From Halanaerobiaceae bacterium (GTDB lineage Bacteria > Bacillota > Halanaerobiia > Halanaerobiales > Halarsenatibacteraceae), in contig PWDW01000166.1 of the NCBI GenBank assembly GCA_003553225.1, positions 1 to 63,586 on the forward strand: a DNA stretch of 63,586 bases, given 5' to 3'. The notes below the pieces were generated by a model. It saw nothing but the letters and a program-made list of their open reading frames with translations. It had not been told where the DNA came from and did not search any database. Of the stretch, positions 53,331-62,104 are shown one piece after another. The translations under genes and the position numbers were made by a program. Positions within the stretch are counted from its first letter, which is position 1. Each line of letters starts with the position of its first letter.

Positions 53331-54007
53331 ACACAGGTTTCCCTACACCGGGACAGAACTTGGGCGACATTAATAATTGGCCAGTAGGTTGTTAATCATA
53401 GTAGTGAAGTTCGATAATGGTTCACTTAGTGAGGGACATTTCATAAATATAAATGTATAGAATGCAGCTTTATTTTCATATAATTGACATCATAAAATAT
53501 TTTTGGTATTATGAATATATAATATAAGAAAACCTACACAAAGACATGATAAATATAGTTTTTCTACCATAAAATAGGATTTGGGGAAATTACATAAAGA
53601 TAATAATTTGAATATATTAAAAAATTAAATGATAGATTATTGTTGTATTGTAAGTAACTCTGTGAAAAGGGTATTTAATATAATTTTGTCTGATTTTAAT
53701 TTGTTTCTTATTATGACAGCTAATCCTGGATTTCCTGGATAAAAAAATGAACCAGCTTTTCTTGAAAAAAATGAAAAGTAATACATTTTATAAAATAAAA
53801 AATTAAATATTGGTTTACAGACTAATGTTGAATTTAGTTTTGATATTGCTGTGAAAATGGAAAAATGGAAAAAAGTGGACTAATCTATTTGTTTCTGGAA
53901 CTTCTAGTGTTTTTTAAAAAATATTAACAAAAGTTGAATGTGTTCATAATATGAGAAAGAAAATATAGTATTAAAATCAAAGCAAATAACAAAAAGGAGA
54001 TATAAAT
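53331..54007. other. AT-rich gap with an isolated promoter
   Basis: No gene is visible in these 677 bp. A strong promoter-like sequence, TTGACA (53484-53489) and TATTAT (53507-53512) with a 17-bp spacer, lies almost 500 bp before the next start codon. A long leader or small RNA is possible but I see no obvious structure. Confidence 0.5.
53484..53512 (+). promoter_or_regulatory. Promoter-like sequence far upstream of the epimerase-sulfatase operon
   Basis: TTGACA and TATTAT with a 17-bp spacer; the predicted start is about 490 bp before the ATG at 54008. Confidence 0.6.
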
Positions 54008-54904
54008 ATGACACAATTTAAATTGGGAATAAATGCTGGATTTGCAATTAATAGGTATCCTGAGCCTGAACAATGGACTCGTTTGGTAAGTGAAGAATTT
54101 AACCTGAAATATGTACAGTTTGTTGCTGATCTTTTAAATCCTTTTTTACCTGAAAATATAATTAAACAGCAAATTGCCAATATTAACAAAAATTGTCAGA
54201 AATATGATATAAACATTAATACTACATTTACCAGTGCTTTCACAAGAGTAAATCACTTACTTCATCCTGATAAAATGCAGCGTGAAGTTTGGTTTAAATG
54301 GTTTAAGGATTTTTTTGATATTACTGCTGAGTTTGGCGCCCGAGCAAGTGGAAGTCATTTTGGAATTTTATCAATGAACGATTGTTATAATGAACAGAGA
54401 AAAGAAAAATTGCTTAAGGAAGCTATTTCTTACTGGCAGCAGTTAGCTGTTTATGCTCAAAAAAAAGATTTTGAATATATAATGTTTGAGCCTATGTCAG
54501 TGCCTCGAGAATTGGGCTGGACTATTGAAGAGACAAAAGAACTTTTAAATAGAGTAAATAAACAGAATGAAGGAGTGCCAATGAAAATTTGTCTTGATGT
54601 TGGGCATGCTCCCCATCCTGATCAAAGAGATCCATATTTATGGTGTAAAGAGCTGGGTTCTGAGTCTCCAGTTGTTCATATTCAACAAACTGAAGAAGAT
54701 CGCAGCAGACACTGGCCTTTTACCAGTGAAATGAATAAAAAGGGAATAATTGATCCAGAAAAAATTATGAAAGTTCTTGAACAAGGAGGAGCAAAAAATG
54801 TATTATTTCTTTTGGAAATTTCTCATCGAGAACGGTATCCTGAGGATTTAAAAGTTGTTGAAGATTTAAAAAATAGTGTTCAATATTGGAAAAAGTTTTT
54901 GTAA
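54008..54904 (+). CDS. Sugar isomerase/epimerase TIM-barrel protein 2
   Basis: The 298-residue protein has the AP-endonuclease-2-like barrel with metal-ligand motifs FEPMSV (about 159-164), CLDVGHA (about 197-203), VHIQQTEEDRSRHWPF (about 223-238) and LLEISHRERYP (about 271-281). The Arg/His-rich loop after the third ligand is like those of epimerases acting on phosphorylated tetroses or pentoses, but this is only suggestive. It begins a run with three sulfatases and GH78, implying it handles a sugar released there. AAAGGAG precedes ATG 54008. Confidence 0.78.
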   Translation: MTQFKLGINAGFAINRYPEPEQWTRLVSEEFNLKYVQFVADLLNPFLPENIIKQQIANINKNCQKYDININTTFTSAFTRVNHLLHPDKMQREVWFKWFKDFFDITAEFGARASGSHFGILSMNDCYNEQRKEKLLKEAISYWQQLAVYAQKKDFEYIMFEPMSVPRELGWTIEETKELLNRVNKQNEGVPMKICLDVGHAPHPDQRDPYLWCKELGSESPVVHIQQTEEDRSRHWPFTSEMNKKGIIDPEKIMKVLEQGGAKNVLFLLEISHRERYPEDLKVVEDLKNSVQYWKKFL

Positions 54905-54983
54905 AACATTTTTTCAAATATCCTCTGTTTTTAACCTCTGTTTTTTAAAAAAGTTAAAAATATTAAATATAAGGATGTTTCAA

Positions 54984-56294
54984 ATGCAACAAAAACTGCC
55001 TAATATATTATGGATATTTTCTGATCAGCATAGGTCTCAGGCCCTTAGTTGTTATGGAAATGAAAATATAAAAACTCCTAATCTTGATCGTTTAGCTAAT
55101 GAAGGAATACAATTTGAAAATGCTTATGCTAATACTCCACTTTGTTCGCCCTTTAGAGCTTCACTATATACAGGGAAATATATAACCAGTCACGGCGTGA
55201 TATCTTTGTTTGTTCCTCCTTATGAAGAGCAAAGAATGCTGGCTGAAGAAATAAGGGATATTGGTTATTATACTTCACATATGGGCAAATGGCATCTTTC
55301 AGGAGGAGATTGCCCCTGCCATTTTGTTTCTCCATTTTTTCGACCAGGATGGGATGAATGGTTGGGATGGGAGAATTCAAACAGACCATGGGATACTGAA
55401 TATTCTACAGGACCACATCCCCATCCTATAAAGAAGCTACAGGGATATCAAACAGATGCTTTAACTGATTTGACAATTAAATGGTTAAGAAATCAAGAAA
55501 AAAAACCATGGTTTCATGTTATTTCACTAGAGCCTCCACATCCTCCCAATGAAGCTCCACAAGAGTTTATGGAAAGATTTAAAGAAAAAAAATTAGATTT
55601 AAACCCTAATGTACCAGAAGATCATGAGGATTTTGAAGAATGGAAAAAACTTTTAAGAGGTTACTATGCTCAAATATCGAATTTGGACTATAATATTGGT
55701 AGAATTTTAAATACATTGGAAAAAACAGGAGAAATTGATAATACAATTATATTTTATTTTTCTGATCATGGTGATATGATGGGCAGTCATGGTCGAAGAC
55801 ATAAAAGTAGACCTGAAATCGAATCAAGCAAGATTCCTTTATTAATTCGGTATCCTAAATTAATTTCTTCAGGTAAAAAATCTGATGCATTAATTAGTGG
55901 AGTAGATATTATGCCTACTTTGTTGGGGATGATTGGTGCAGACATACCCAATTATGTAGAAGGTAAAGATTTTAGTCCAGTAATTTATGATGAGAAGGAC
56001 TACTTAAAAGATTCAATTTTATTGCAATTTGAAAGAAATTTTTATGGAAGTTTCGAACCGGATGCTTATAGAACAATAATTACAAAAAATTGGATGTGTA
56101 CTAATTTTTTAGTTTCAGGCCCTGGTCAACTTTTCAATTTAACAAAAGATCCATATCAATTAAATAATTTAATTGATAATTCTGATTATAAAAATATAAA
56201 AGATAATTTGCATGATATATTAAGAAAAAAATTAAATAAAATCAATGATAATTTCATGAAGAGAAGTAAATATAATAAAATTCATCCCAGATAA
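54984..56294 (+). CDS. Cytoplasmic sulfatase 1
   Basis: I start at ATG 54984 (AAGG upstream; ATG 54975 is equally possible); the longer frame to 54876 overlaps the previous gene. The 436-residue protein has the alkaline-phosphatase-like sulfatase fold: IFSDQHRSQALSCYGNENI near the N-terminus, the formylglycine motif Cys54-Ser-Pro-Phe-Arg, GKWHLSGGD, and SDHGDMMGSHGRR. The Phe replaces the usual Ser or Ala of C-x-P-S/A-R. Cys must be oxidised by an anaerobic sulfatase-maturating enzyme, which is not in the window. No signal peptide is present, so it removes sulfate from imported oligosaccharides. Confidence 0.88.
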   Translation: MQQKLPNILWIFSDQHRSQALSCYGNENIKTPNLDRLANEGIQFENAYANTPLCSPFRASLYTGKYITSHGVISLFVPPYEEQRMLAEEIRDIGYYTSHMGKWHLSGGDCPCHFVSPFFRPGWDEWLGWENSNRPWDTEYSTGPHPHPIKKLQGYQTDALTDLTIKWLRNQEKKPWFHVISLEPPHPPNEAPQEFMERFKEKKLDLNPNVPEDHEDFEEWKKLLRGYYAQISNLDYNIGRILNTLEKTGEIDNTIIFYFSDHGDMMGSHGRRHKSRPEIESSKIPLLIRYPKLISSGKKSDALISGVDIMPTLLGMIGADIPNYVEGKDFSPVIYDEKDYLKDSILLQFERNFYGSFEPDAYRTIITKNWMCTNFLVSGPGQLFNLTKDPYQLNNLIDNSDYKNIKDNLHDILRKKLNKINDNFMKRSKYNKIHPR

Positions 56295-56345
56295 AAGGAA
56301 TATTTCATTTAGGAATATTTGAAAATAAAATTAAGGAGAAAAAAT

Positions 56346-58676
56346 ATGAGTTTAACTAAAAAGTTTACAGGTATAGAGGCTAATCGTGATTGGGTTGGAG
56401 ACTGGATCTGGTGTAATGGGAAGGGGAAAAAAGAAAATACATATTATTATTTTCGCAAAGAATTTATCATAAAAGGTTTTTCTAATAAATACAAATTTTA
56501 TATTACTGCTGATAGTCGTTACCGTTTATATATAAATGGAAAAATGGTAGGAGATGGTTCCTTACAGTCGGTATCTCATTTTAAATATTATGATATGCGA
56601 AAGATAGGGTCTTACCTTCAGGAAGGACAAAATTGTATAGCAGTAATTGTTAATTATGTAGGTAATATTCCTAATACCAGAGGAGGTTTTTTAGCAGAGC
56701 TGGTAGATGATTGTGGGGATATCGTCCTGGCTTCAGATAATTCCTGGAGAACACAAAAAGCTAACTCCTGGGCACAAGATACTCAGAAGTTTGAAATGGC
56801 TCAATATAATCCTTATCAGGAACATGTGGATGCCCGCAATATACCACAGGGATGGAAAAGAACAGGATTTGAAGATTCAAATTGGGAATCAGCCCGGATA
56901 GTTAAAGATGGCCCCTGGACCAATTTAATACCCCGGGAAATCCCATATATGTCGGAAAATCAAGTTTTTCCGGAAAAAATTGAAGATAAAGGAGAAACTA
57001 TTGATTTAATGAATAGAATGAGGGGCCATGATCTATCCATTAAACTTTCGATGAATGGAAAACAGTTAGAACATGCAAAAATTGAAGGAGTTGACAATTT
57101 ATTAAAAAAAGAGGGCACAACTATTATAAAAAATAGCACCAAACATCAGGAAGAAAATTTTGATGGTATATATGCCCCCTATATAATAATTGATTTTGGA
57201 AAAATAATTACAGCCTTTTTAGAATTGGAACTTGAAGGAGTTGCCGGTGGTATAGTGGATATTGGTTATGCAGAAAGACTTTTTGATGGAGAATTTAATA
57301 ATTCAGTTGAATGTACATTTGCAGATAGATATACCATGAAAGAAGGAAAACAGTATTTTCGCCCCTATACCTGGAAAGCCTTCAGATATGTTAAAATTCA
57401 ATTTCATAAATGTTTTCAAGAGGTAAAATTAAATTCTCTTAAAGGAATCATTAATACTTACCCTTATCAGGAAAAAGGTAGTTTTAACTGTGATAATGAA
57501 AAATATAATCGTCTATTTGAAATAAGCCGTTATACTGTTAGGCTATGTAGTAATGAATTTATCATGGATACTCCCTGGCGGGAACAGGGACAGTTTTTAG
57601 GGGATGTTTCAGCTGTAACTCTGGGTGAAATATATTCCTGCTTTGGAGATACAGAGCTGCCTGCTAAATATTTAAGACAATGTAGTTCAATTCAGCATTT
57701 TAATGGCTTGATTCCTGCTATTACTAACAATATTTGGGACTGGGATAATATACTCATAGATTATAATTTATGGTGGATTAATGGAATTTGGGAACATTAT
57801 ATGTATACAGGTGAAGAAGAATGGATTCATCAATTTTATCCTAATATTTTAAAGATAATGCAGACTTTTATGCAGTATCTTGATAATTACGGTATGTTGA
57901 ATGAAGTGCCTTATAGTATATTTATTGACTGGGCTGATGTTGATACCAGGGGAGAAAGTGCTGTTCTAAATGCTATATTTTATAAAACTTTAAAAATAGT
58001 TGCTCAAATGTCAGTGATCAAGGGAGATTCTTATACTGGAGATATAATGAAAGATATTGCTAAAAAGATTAAAAATAATTTTAGTCAAAGATTTTATGAT
58101 GAGCAGGCGGGTTGTTTTGTAGATGCCAATATTAAAGGGGATTTATCTAGTAAAATAAGTGAACATGTTAATTGTGCTGCTATTTTATGGGATTTATGTC
58201 CGGATGATATGGCAGATAATATAATTAATAAATTATATATAAAACAAAATATTGATTATACAGAAGCCCAACCCTTTTTTAGTGCTTTTGTACTACAGGC
58301 TCTTGAAAAAGTGAATTACTTTGATCTTGCTTTAGAAATAATTGATAAAAGATGGGTTACAAGAATGGTTGATCGGGGAGCCCAATCAACCTTTGAGGAG
58401 TGGACACTAAATGGTAGCTGGCGAAATGGTGATCATTTTACAGAAATTTTGCGGACAGAATCACATGCCTGGTCGGCTTATCCCTGTGAATTCTTCTTAA
58501 GAAAATTAATAGGTTTTGAAATTCTTGAACCAGGATGTAAAAAAATAAAGGTGGATCCTAAAAAGACGTCTTTTGATTACTCAGTTAAATTACCCATACC
58601 TTCTGGGATTATTGAAGTTAATAAAAAAGGAGAAGATTTTGAGATTTCTGTGCCAGATGATATTAAAAAAAGTTAA
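56346..58676 (+). CDS. GH78 alpha-L-rhamnosidase
   Basis: ATG 56346 follows AAGGAG; upstream in-frame TTG at 56319 lacks a site. The 776-residue protein has two N-terminal beta domains (TADSRYRLYINGKMVGDG; YIIIDFGKIITAFLELELEG), then RPYTWKAFRYVKIQF and the (alpha/alpha)6 catalytic domain. The last contains DTPWREQGQFLGDV (about 398-411), the GH78 signature with its acidic residues. STFEEWTLNGSWRNGDHFTE and a C-terminal beta domain close the protein. It releases terminal alpha-L-rhamnose. It sits between sulfatases 1 and 2, so a sulfated rhamnose-containing glycan is the likely target. Confidence 0.87.
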   Translation: MSLTKKFTGIEANRDWVGDWIWCNGKGKKENTYYYFRKEFIIKGFSNKYKFYITADSRYRLYINGKMVGDGSLQSVSHFKYYDMRKIGSYLQEGQNCIAVIVNYVGNIPNTRGGFLAELVDDCGDIVLASDNSWRTQKANSWAQDTQKFEMAQYNPYQEHVDARNIPQGWKRTGFEDSNWESARIVKDGPWTNLIPREIPYMSENQVFPEKIEDKGETIDLMNRMRGHDLSIKLSMNGKQLEHAKIEGVDNLLKKEGTTIIKNSTKHQEENFDGIYAPYIIIDFGKIITAFLELELEGVAGGIVDIGYAERLFDGEFNNSVECTFADRYTMKEGKQYFRPYTWKAFRYVKIQFHKCFQEVKLNSLKGIINTYPYQEKGSFNCDNEKYNRLFEISRYTVRLCSNEFIMDTPWREQGQFLGDVSAVTLGEIYSCFGDTELPAKYLRQCSSIQHFNGLIPAITNNIWDWDNILIDYNLWWINGIWEHYMYTGEEEWIHQFYPNILKIMQTFMQYLDNYGMLNEVPYSIFIDWADVDTRGESAVLNAIFYKTLKIVAQMSVIKGDSYTGDIMKDIAKKIKNNFSQRFYDEQAGCFVDANIKGDLSSKISEHVNCAAILWDLCPDDMADNIINKLYIKQNIDYTEAQPFFSAFVLQALEKVNYFDLALEIIDKRWVTRMVDRGAQSTFEEWTLNGSWRNGDHFTEILRTESHAWSAYPCEFFLRKLIGFEILEPGCKKIKVDPKKTSFDYSVKLPIPSGIIEVNKKGEDFEISVPDDIKKS

Positions 58677-58749
58677 ATAGAATAAATCTGGCATTATACC
58701 TGATAACTCAAATGAATGATCACTATTAAAAATATAAGAGGTGAAAAAC

Positions 58750-60246
58750 ATGAGTGATAAAAAAGTTATTAATTATAAAGAGGGAAGACCTAATATTCTC
58801 TGGATTTGTACCGATTCTCAGCGGTTTGATACTTTAGGCTGTTATGGTAATGATTTTGTTGACACTCCAAATATTGATCGATTGGCTGAGGAGGGAGTTC
58901 TTTTTGAAAATTGTTTTGCTCAGAATCCGTTATGTACTCCCAGTAGAGGTAATTTTTTAACTGGAAGATATCCTGTGACCAACAAATTAAGACAAAATGG
59001 TCAGGATATTCAGTCAGATGAAACATTAATAACTAAAATGTTGGATGAAGATGATTATGTCTGTGGTTTATCTGGAAAGCTGCATCTTTCAGCCTGTGAC
59101 CATCGTATTAAAAAATTTGGGGCGGAGGGTTGGTATCATATAGATGATGATGCATTTTATAAAGGCACAGAACCCCGGATTGATGATGGTTATTCTGAAT
59201 TTTACTGGGATCATGCGGCCAGTGATCATTTTGACTCTAGTGCCTATATGCACTGGTTAAGTGAAAAGGGAGTGGAATTTGAAAAATCTGTTCGCGATGA
59301 TTGTGAGTATGTTCAGCATGGAATGGATAGTGAACATCATCAGGCAACATTTTGTGCGGAAAAAGCAATCGATTTTATCAAAAGATATGGAGAATCAATT
59401 TATCCCTGGCTTTTTTCAGTTAATATTTTTGATCCTCATTTTGTTCTAGATCCTCCTGATGATTATCTGGAAAAATATCTGGATTGTCTGGATGAAATAC
59501 CTTTACCCAATTATGTAGAAGGTGAACTGGAGAATAAACCTCCTTATCAGAAAAAATTCCATAAAAGACAGAATTATGATCAAAGAACAGAAAAAGATCA
59601 TCGAATGATAAAAGCTGCTTACTGGGCTATGGTTGAACACATAGATACCCAGGTAGGTAGAATGCTTGATGCTCTGGAAGAAACCGGGCAAAAAGAAGAC
59701 ACTATTGTTATCTTTACATCAGATCATGGAGAGATGCTTGGTGATCATGGGCTATACATAAAAGGGCCTTTTTTATATGATCCAGCCATTCAGGTGCCCT
59801 TAATTGTTTCTTATCCGGGCACAATTGAAGGAGGAAGAAGGTCTTCTACTCTGGTTGAACTGGGTGATTTAGCCCCCACTATTTTAGAAGCGGCAGGTTT
59901 GGAACGTCATCCCGGTATGCAGACAAAATCATTCTGGTCCTATATAAAACAAAATGGTGAACTTGAAGATGATTTTCGTGATGATGTCTATTGTGAATAT
60001 TATAATTCTAACCCCAATGATCCGGCTCAATACTGTACCATGGTCCGTACCCATGAGTATAAGTTAATTAACATGCATGGTCAGGATACCGGTGAATTAT
60101 ATGATCTAAAGGAAGACCCGGGAGAAAACAACAATCTCTGGTTTTCTTCAGAGTACCAGAAAATCAAAATGAAAATGCTTGAACGAATGACCGATAGAAT
60201 GGCTATGACTGCTGATCCATTGCCTGAGAGAATTGGGATATATTAA
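58750..60246 (+). CDS. Cytoplasmic sulfatase 2
   Basis: ATG 58750 lies eight bases after AGAGGTG (58736-58742). The 498-residue protein has the canonical formylglycine motif Cys62-Thr-Pro-Ser-Arg in QNPLCTPSRGNFLTGRYP, the metal segment ICTDSQRFDTLGCYGND, and FTSDHGEMLGDHGLYIKGPF. GKLHLSACD supplies the usual Lys and His. No signal peptide. It and sulfatases 1 and 3 differ clearly in sequence and so may remove sulfates at different positions. Confidence 0.92.
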   Translation: MSDKKVINYKEGRPNILWICTDSQRFDTLGCYGNDFVDTPNIDRLAEEGVLFENCFAQNPLCTPSRGNFLTGRYPVTNKLRQNGQDIQSDETLITKMLDEDDYVCGLSGKLHLSACDHRIKKFGAEGWYHIDDDAFYKGTEPRIDDGYSEFYWDHAASDHFDSSAYMHWLSEKGVEFEKSVRDDCEYVQHGMDSEHHQATFCAEKAIDFIKRYGESIYPWLFSVNIFDPHFVLDPPDDYLEKYLDCLDEIPLPNYVEGELENKPPYQKKFHKRQNYDQRTEKDHRMIKAAYWAMVEHIDTQVGRMLDALEETGQKEDTIVIFTSDHGEMLGDHGLYIKGPFLYDPAIQVPLIVSYPGTIEGGRRSSTLVELGDLAPTILEAAGLERHPGMQTKSFWSYIKQNGELEDDFRDDVYCEYYNSNPNDPAQYCTMVRTHEYKLINMHGQDTGELYDLKEDPGENNNLWFSSEYQKIKMKMLERMTDRMAMTADPLPERIGIY

Positions 60247-60262
60247 GGAAGAAAAATTTTGA

Positions 60263-60299
60263 GTATAAACCATTTTAGGAAAACTGAAATGGTTTATAC
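60263..60299 (+). terminator. Perfect hairpin between sulfatases 2 and 3
   Basis: GTATAAACCATTT (60263-60275) and AAATGGTTTATAC (60287-60299) form a perfect 13-bp stem with an 11-base loop. No long U-run follows, so it may be a weak terminator or a processing site; sulfatase 3 has its own ribosome-binding site. Confidence 0.55.
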
Positions 60300-60342
60300 A
60301 TTAAAATAAGATTGAATATTTAAACTTATTAGGAGGGATAAA

Positions 60343-61845
60343 ATGGTATCAAAACCGTGGAAAGATAGGCAACAAGAAAGAGGAAAAAGTTTTTCAGCTT
60401 TTAGAAATAAATTAGTTGAAGAAGGTAAATTAACAGGAACAGAAGAAAATAATGAAAAAAATAAAGATGAAAGTTCATTTAATAAAGATATGGTACAAAA
60501 ATCTTTAAAAAAAACAGGTAAAATGAATGTATTATGGCTAATGGCAGATCAATTAAGAGCAGATACTCTTGGTTATATGGGACATTCTATTGTAAAAACT
60601 CCCAACATAGACCGTCTGGCAGAAGAAGGGGCTGTGTTTACTAATTCATATTGTTCCAGTCCAGTTTGTGTTCCGAGTCGGGCTACTTATTTAACAGGTA
60701 AGTATAATTTTAGTCATGGAGTATTACAAAATGGCTATAACTTACCTAAATCAGAAAAATTATTACCTGAATATTATCAGGAAAACGGATATTCAACAGC
60801 CAATATAGGGAAAACCCATTGTGGACGCTATGCTGGTAAAGTCTGGGAATACCATGACTATGTTGAAGATGGATTTGGTGTTACCAAACCTTCAAAAGTT
60901 CCCTTTAATCCTGATAATTTTTCGGATATAACTTTTATTAATAAACCAGTTGATAATTCTGATTGTGTGTTACATGGGAAATATCCTGCTCCAGTAGAAG
61001 TTAGCAAGAGTTATTTACTGGCAAATGAAGCGATGAAATGGTTGTATCACTATGATTATACAGCACCTTTTTTATTAAGAGTATCGTTTGATGATCCTCA
61101 TCCACCGGTTGTTCCACCAGAACCTTATGCCAGCATGTATGATCCTGCAGAATTACCTGATGATTGGTTTGATGATAATGGAGAAAGTATAAATAATAAA
61201 ACTGAGACAGTACGGGATTTTTGGAAATACAAGGATATGGATAAGATTTCTCCAGAGGATCATCGTCAACACGCTGCCAGGTATTTGGGATTTATTTCTC
61301 ATCTGGATGCCCAAATTGGTCGTATATTAGATTATTTAGAAGAACTGGGTATTGCTGATAATACAATAATTGTTTTGAATAGTGATCATGGTCATATGAT
61401 TGGTGAACATAGTATGAGTCACAAAGGAATATTTCTGTATGAAGGTGTTAATAAAGTTCCCCTAATAATACGTTATCCGGGAGAAATAGAGTCAGGGAGT
61501 AGATATGACGATTTAATAGAAGGAGTTGATTTTATGCCGACTATGCTTGACTTAATTGGTGCAGACATTCCTGAGGATGTTCAGGGCCAGAGTATATTAC
61601 CAGTTTTAAAGGAAGAATCAGAATCGAAAGATTATGTAGTTGTGCAATGGGATGATTTTGGTTACTCTATTCGGGATCAGAGGTGGAAATTAATTACTTA
61701 CGATTCAGATGAGCAGGGAGAATTATATGATTTACAAAATGATCCTCATGAGAAAGTGAATTTATATCAAAATCATGAATTTAACGAAGTAAAGCAGAGA
61801 TTAATACAGAACTTAAATGACTGGCGGGAAAAATATGCAAAGTAA
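60343..61845 (+). CDS. Cytoplasmic sulfatase 3
   Basis: The 500-residue protein has a polar, charged N-terminal extension of about 60 residues (FSAFRNKLVEEGKLTG) before the sulfatase fold begins at MNVLWLMADQLRADTLGYMG. The formylglycine motif is Cys109-Val-Pro-Ser-Arg. GKTHCGRY and NSDHGHMIGEHSMSHKG complete the active site. The extension has no signal-peptide or membrane character. ATG 60343 follows AGGAGG. It is the last intact gene of the window. Confidence 0.92.
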   Translation: MVSKPWKDRQQERGKSFSAFRNKLVEEGKLTGTEENNEKNKDESSFNKDMVQKSLKKTGKMNVLWLMADQLRADTLGYMGHSIVKTPNIDRLAEEGAVFTNSYCSSPVCVPSRATYLTGKYNFSHGVLQNGYNLPKSEKLLPEYYQENGYSTANIGKTHCGRYAGKVWEYHDYVEDGFGVTKPSKVPFNPDNFSDITFINKPVDNSDCVLHGKYPAPVEVSKSYLLANEAMKWLYHYDYTAPFLLRVSFDDPHPPVVPPEPYASMYDPAELPDDWFDDNGESINNKTETVRDFWKYKDMDKISPEDHRQHAARYLGFISHLDAQIGRILDYLEELGIADNTIIVLNSDHGHMIGEHSMSHKGIFLYEGVNKVPLIIRYPGEIESGSRYDDLIEGVDFMPTMLDLIGADIPEDVQGQSILPVLKEESESKDYVVVQWDDFGYSIRDQRWKLITYDSDEQGELYDLQNDPHEKVNLYQNHEFNEVKQRLIQNLNDWREKYAK

Positions 61846-61945
61846 ACAGTAATTATTTATGTTATTTCCAATTAATAACACTAAAATCAGGAGTACTACC
61901 CCCTAAATTGGTTAATTAGCTTCCATTTTGAAACCGCGAGTATTT

Positions 61946-62054
61946 ATAGTAGGCTTCACTCCTTCTTTTTTTGAGTTTTAGTTCCTACTATTAAATTCTA
62001 GAAAATTGTGGTGAAGCCTTTCTTGTATTTTTAAAAATCCTATGAAATCATAGG
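61946..62054. repeat. Structured sequence with competing inverted repeats
   Basis: ATAGTAGG (61946-61953) pairs with CCTACTAT (61984-61991). The overlapping AGGCTTCAC (61951-61959) pairs with GTGAAGCCT (62011-62019), so the two stems exclude each other. A third hairpin, CCTATG-AAAT-CATAGG, occupies 62039-62054. It is either an attenuator-like leader of the following gene or a scar of a mobile element; TACCCCCTAAATTGG at about 61899-61913 is like an IS3-family end. Confidence 0.45.
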
Positions 62055-62104
62055 CTCAGAATTATTCGAAAGGCTTATTTAATTAATTGTTGGAGGTATT
62101 TAAA

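Noticed and set aside
53331-54007. Riboswitch in the long leader
   Set aside because: No recognisable aptamer core or terminator/antiterminator pair was seen; the sequence is merely AT-rich.
54008-61845. Complete ulvan-degradation locus
   Set aside because: GH78 and sulfatases fit, but no polysaccharide lyase, GH105 or GH88 is present, so the substrate is left open.
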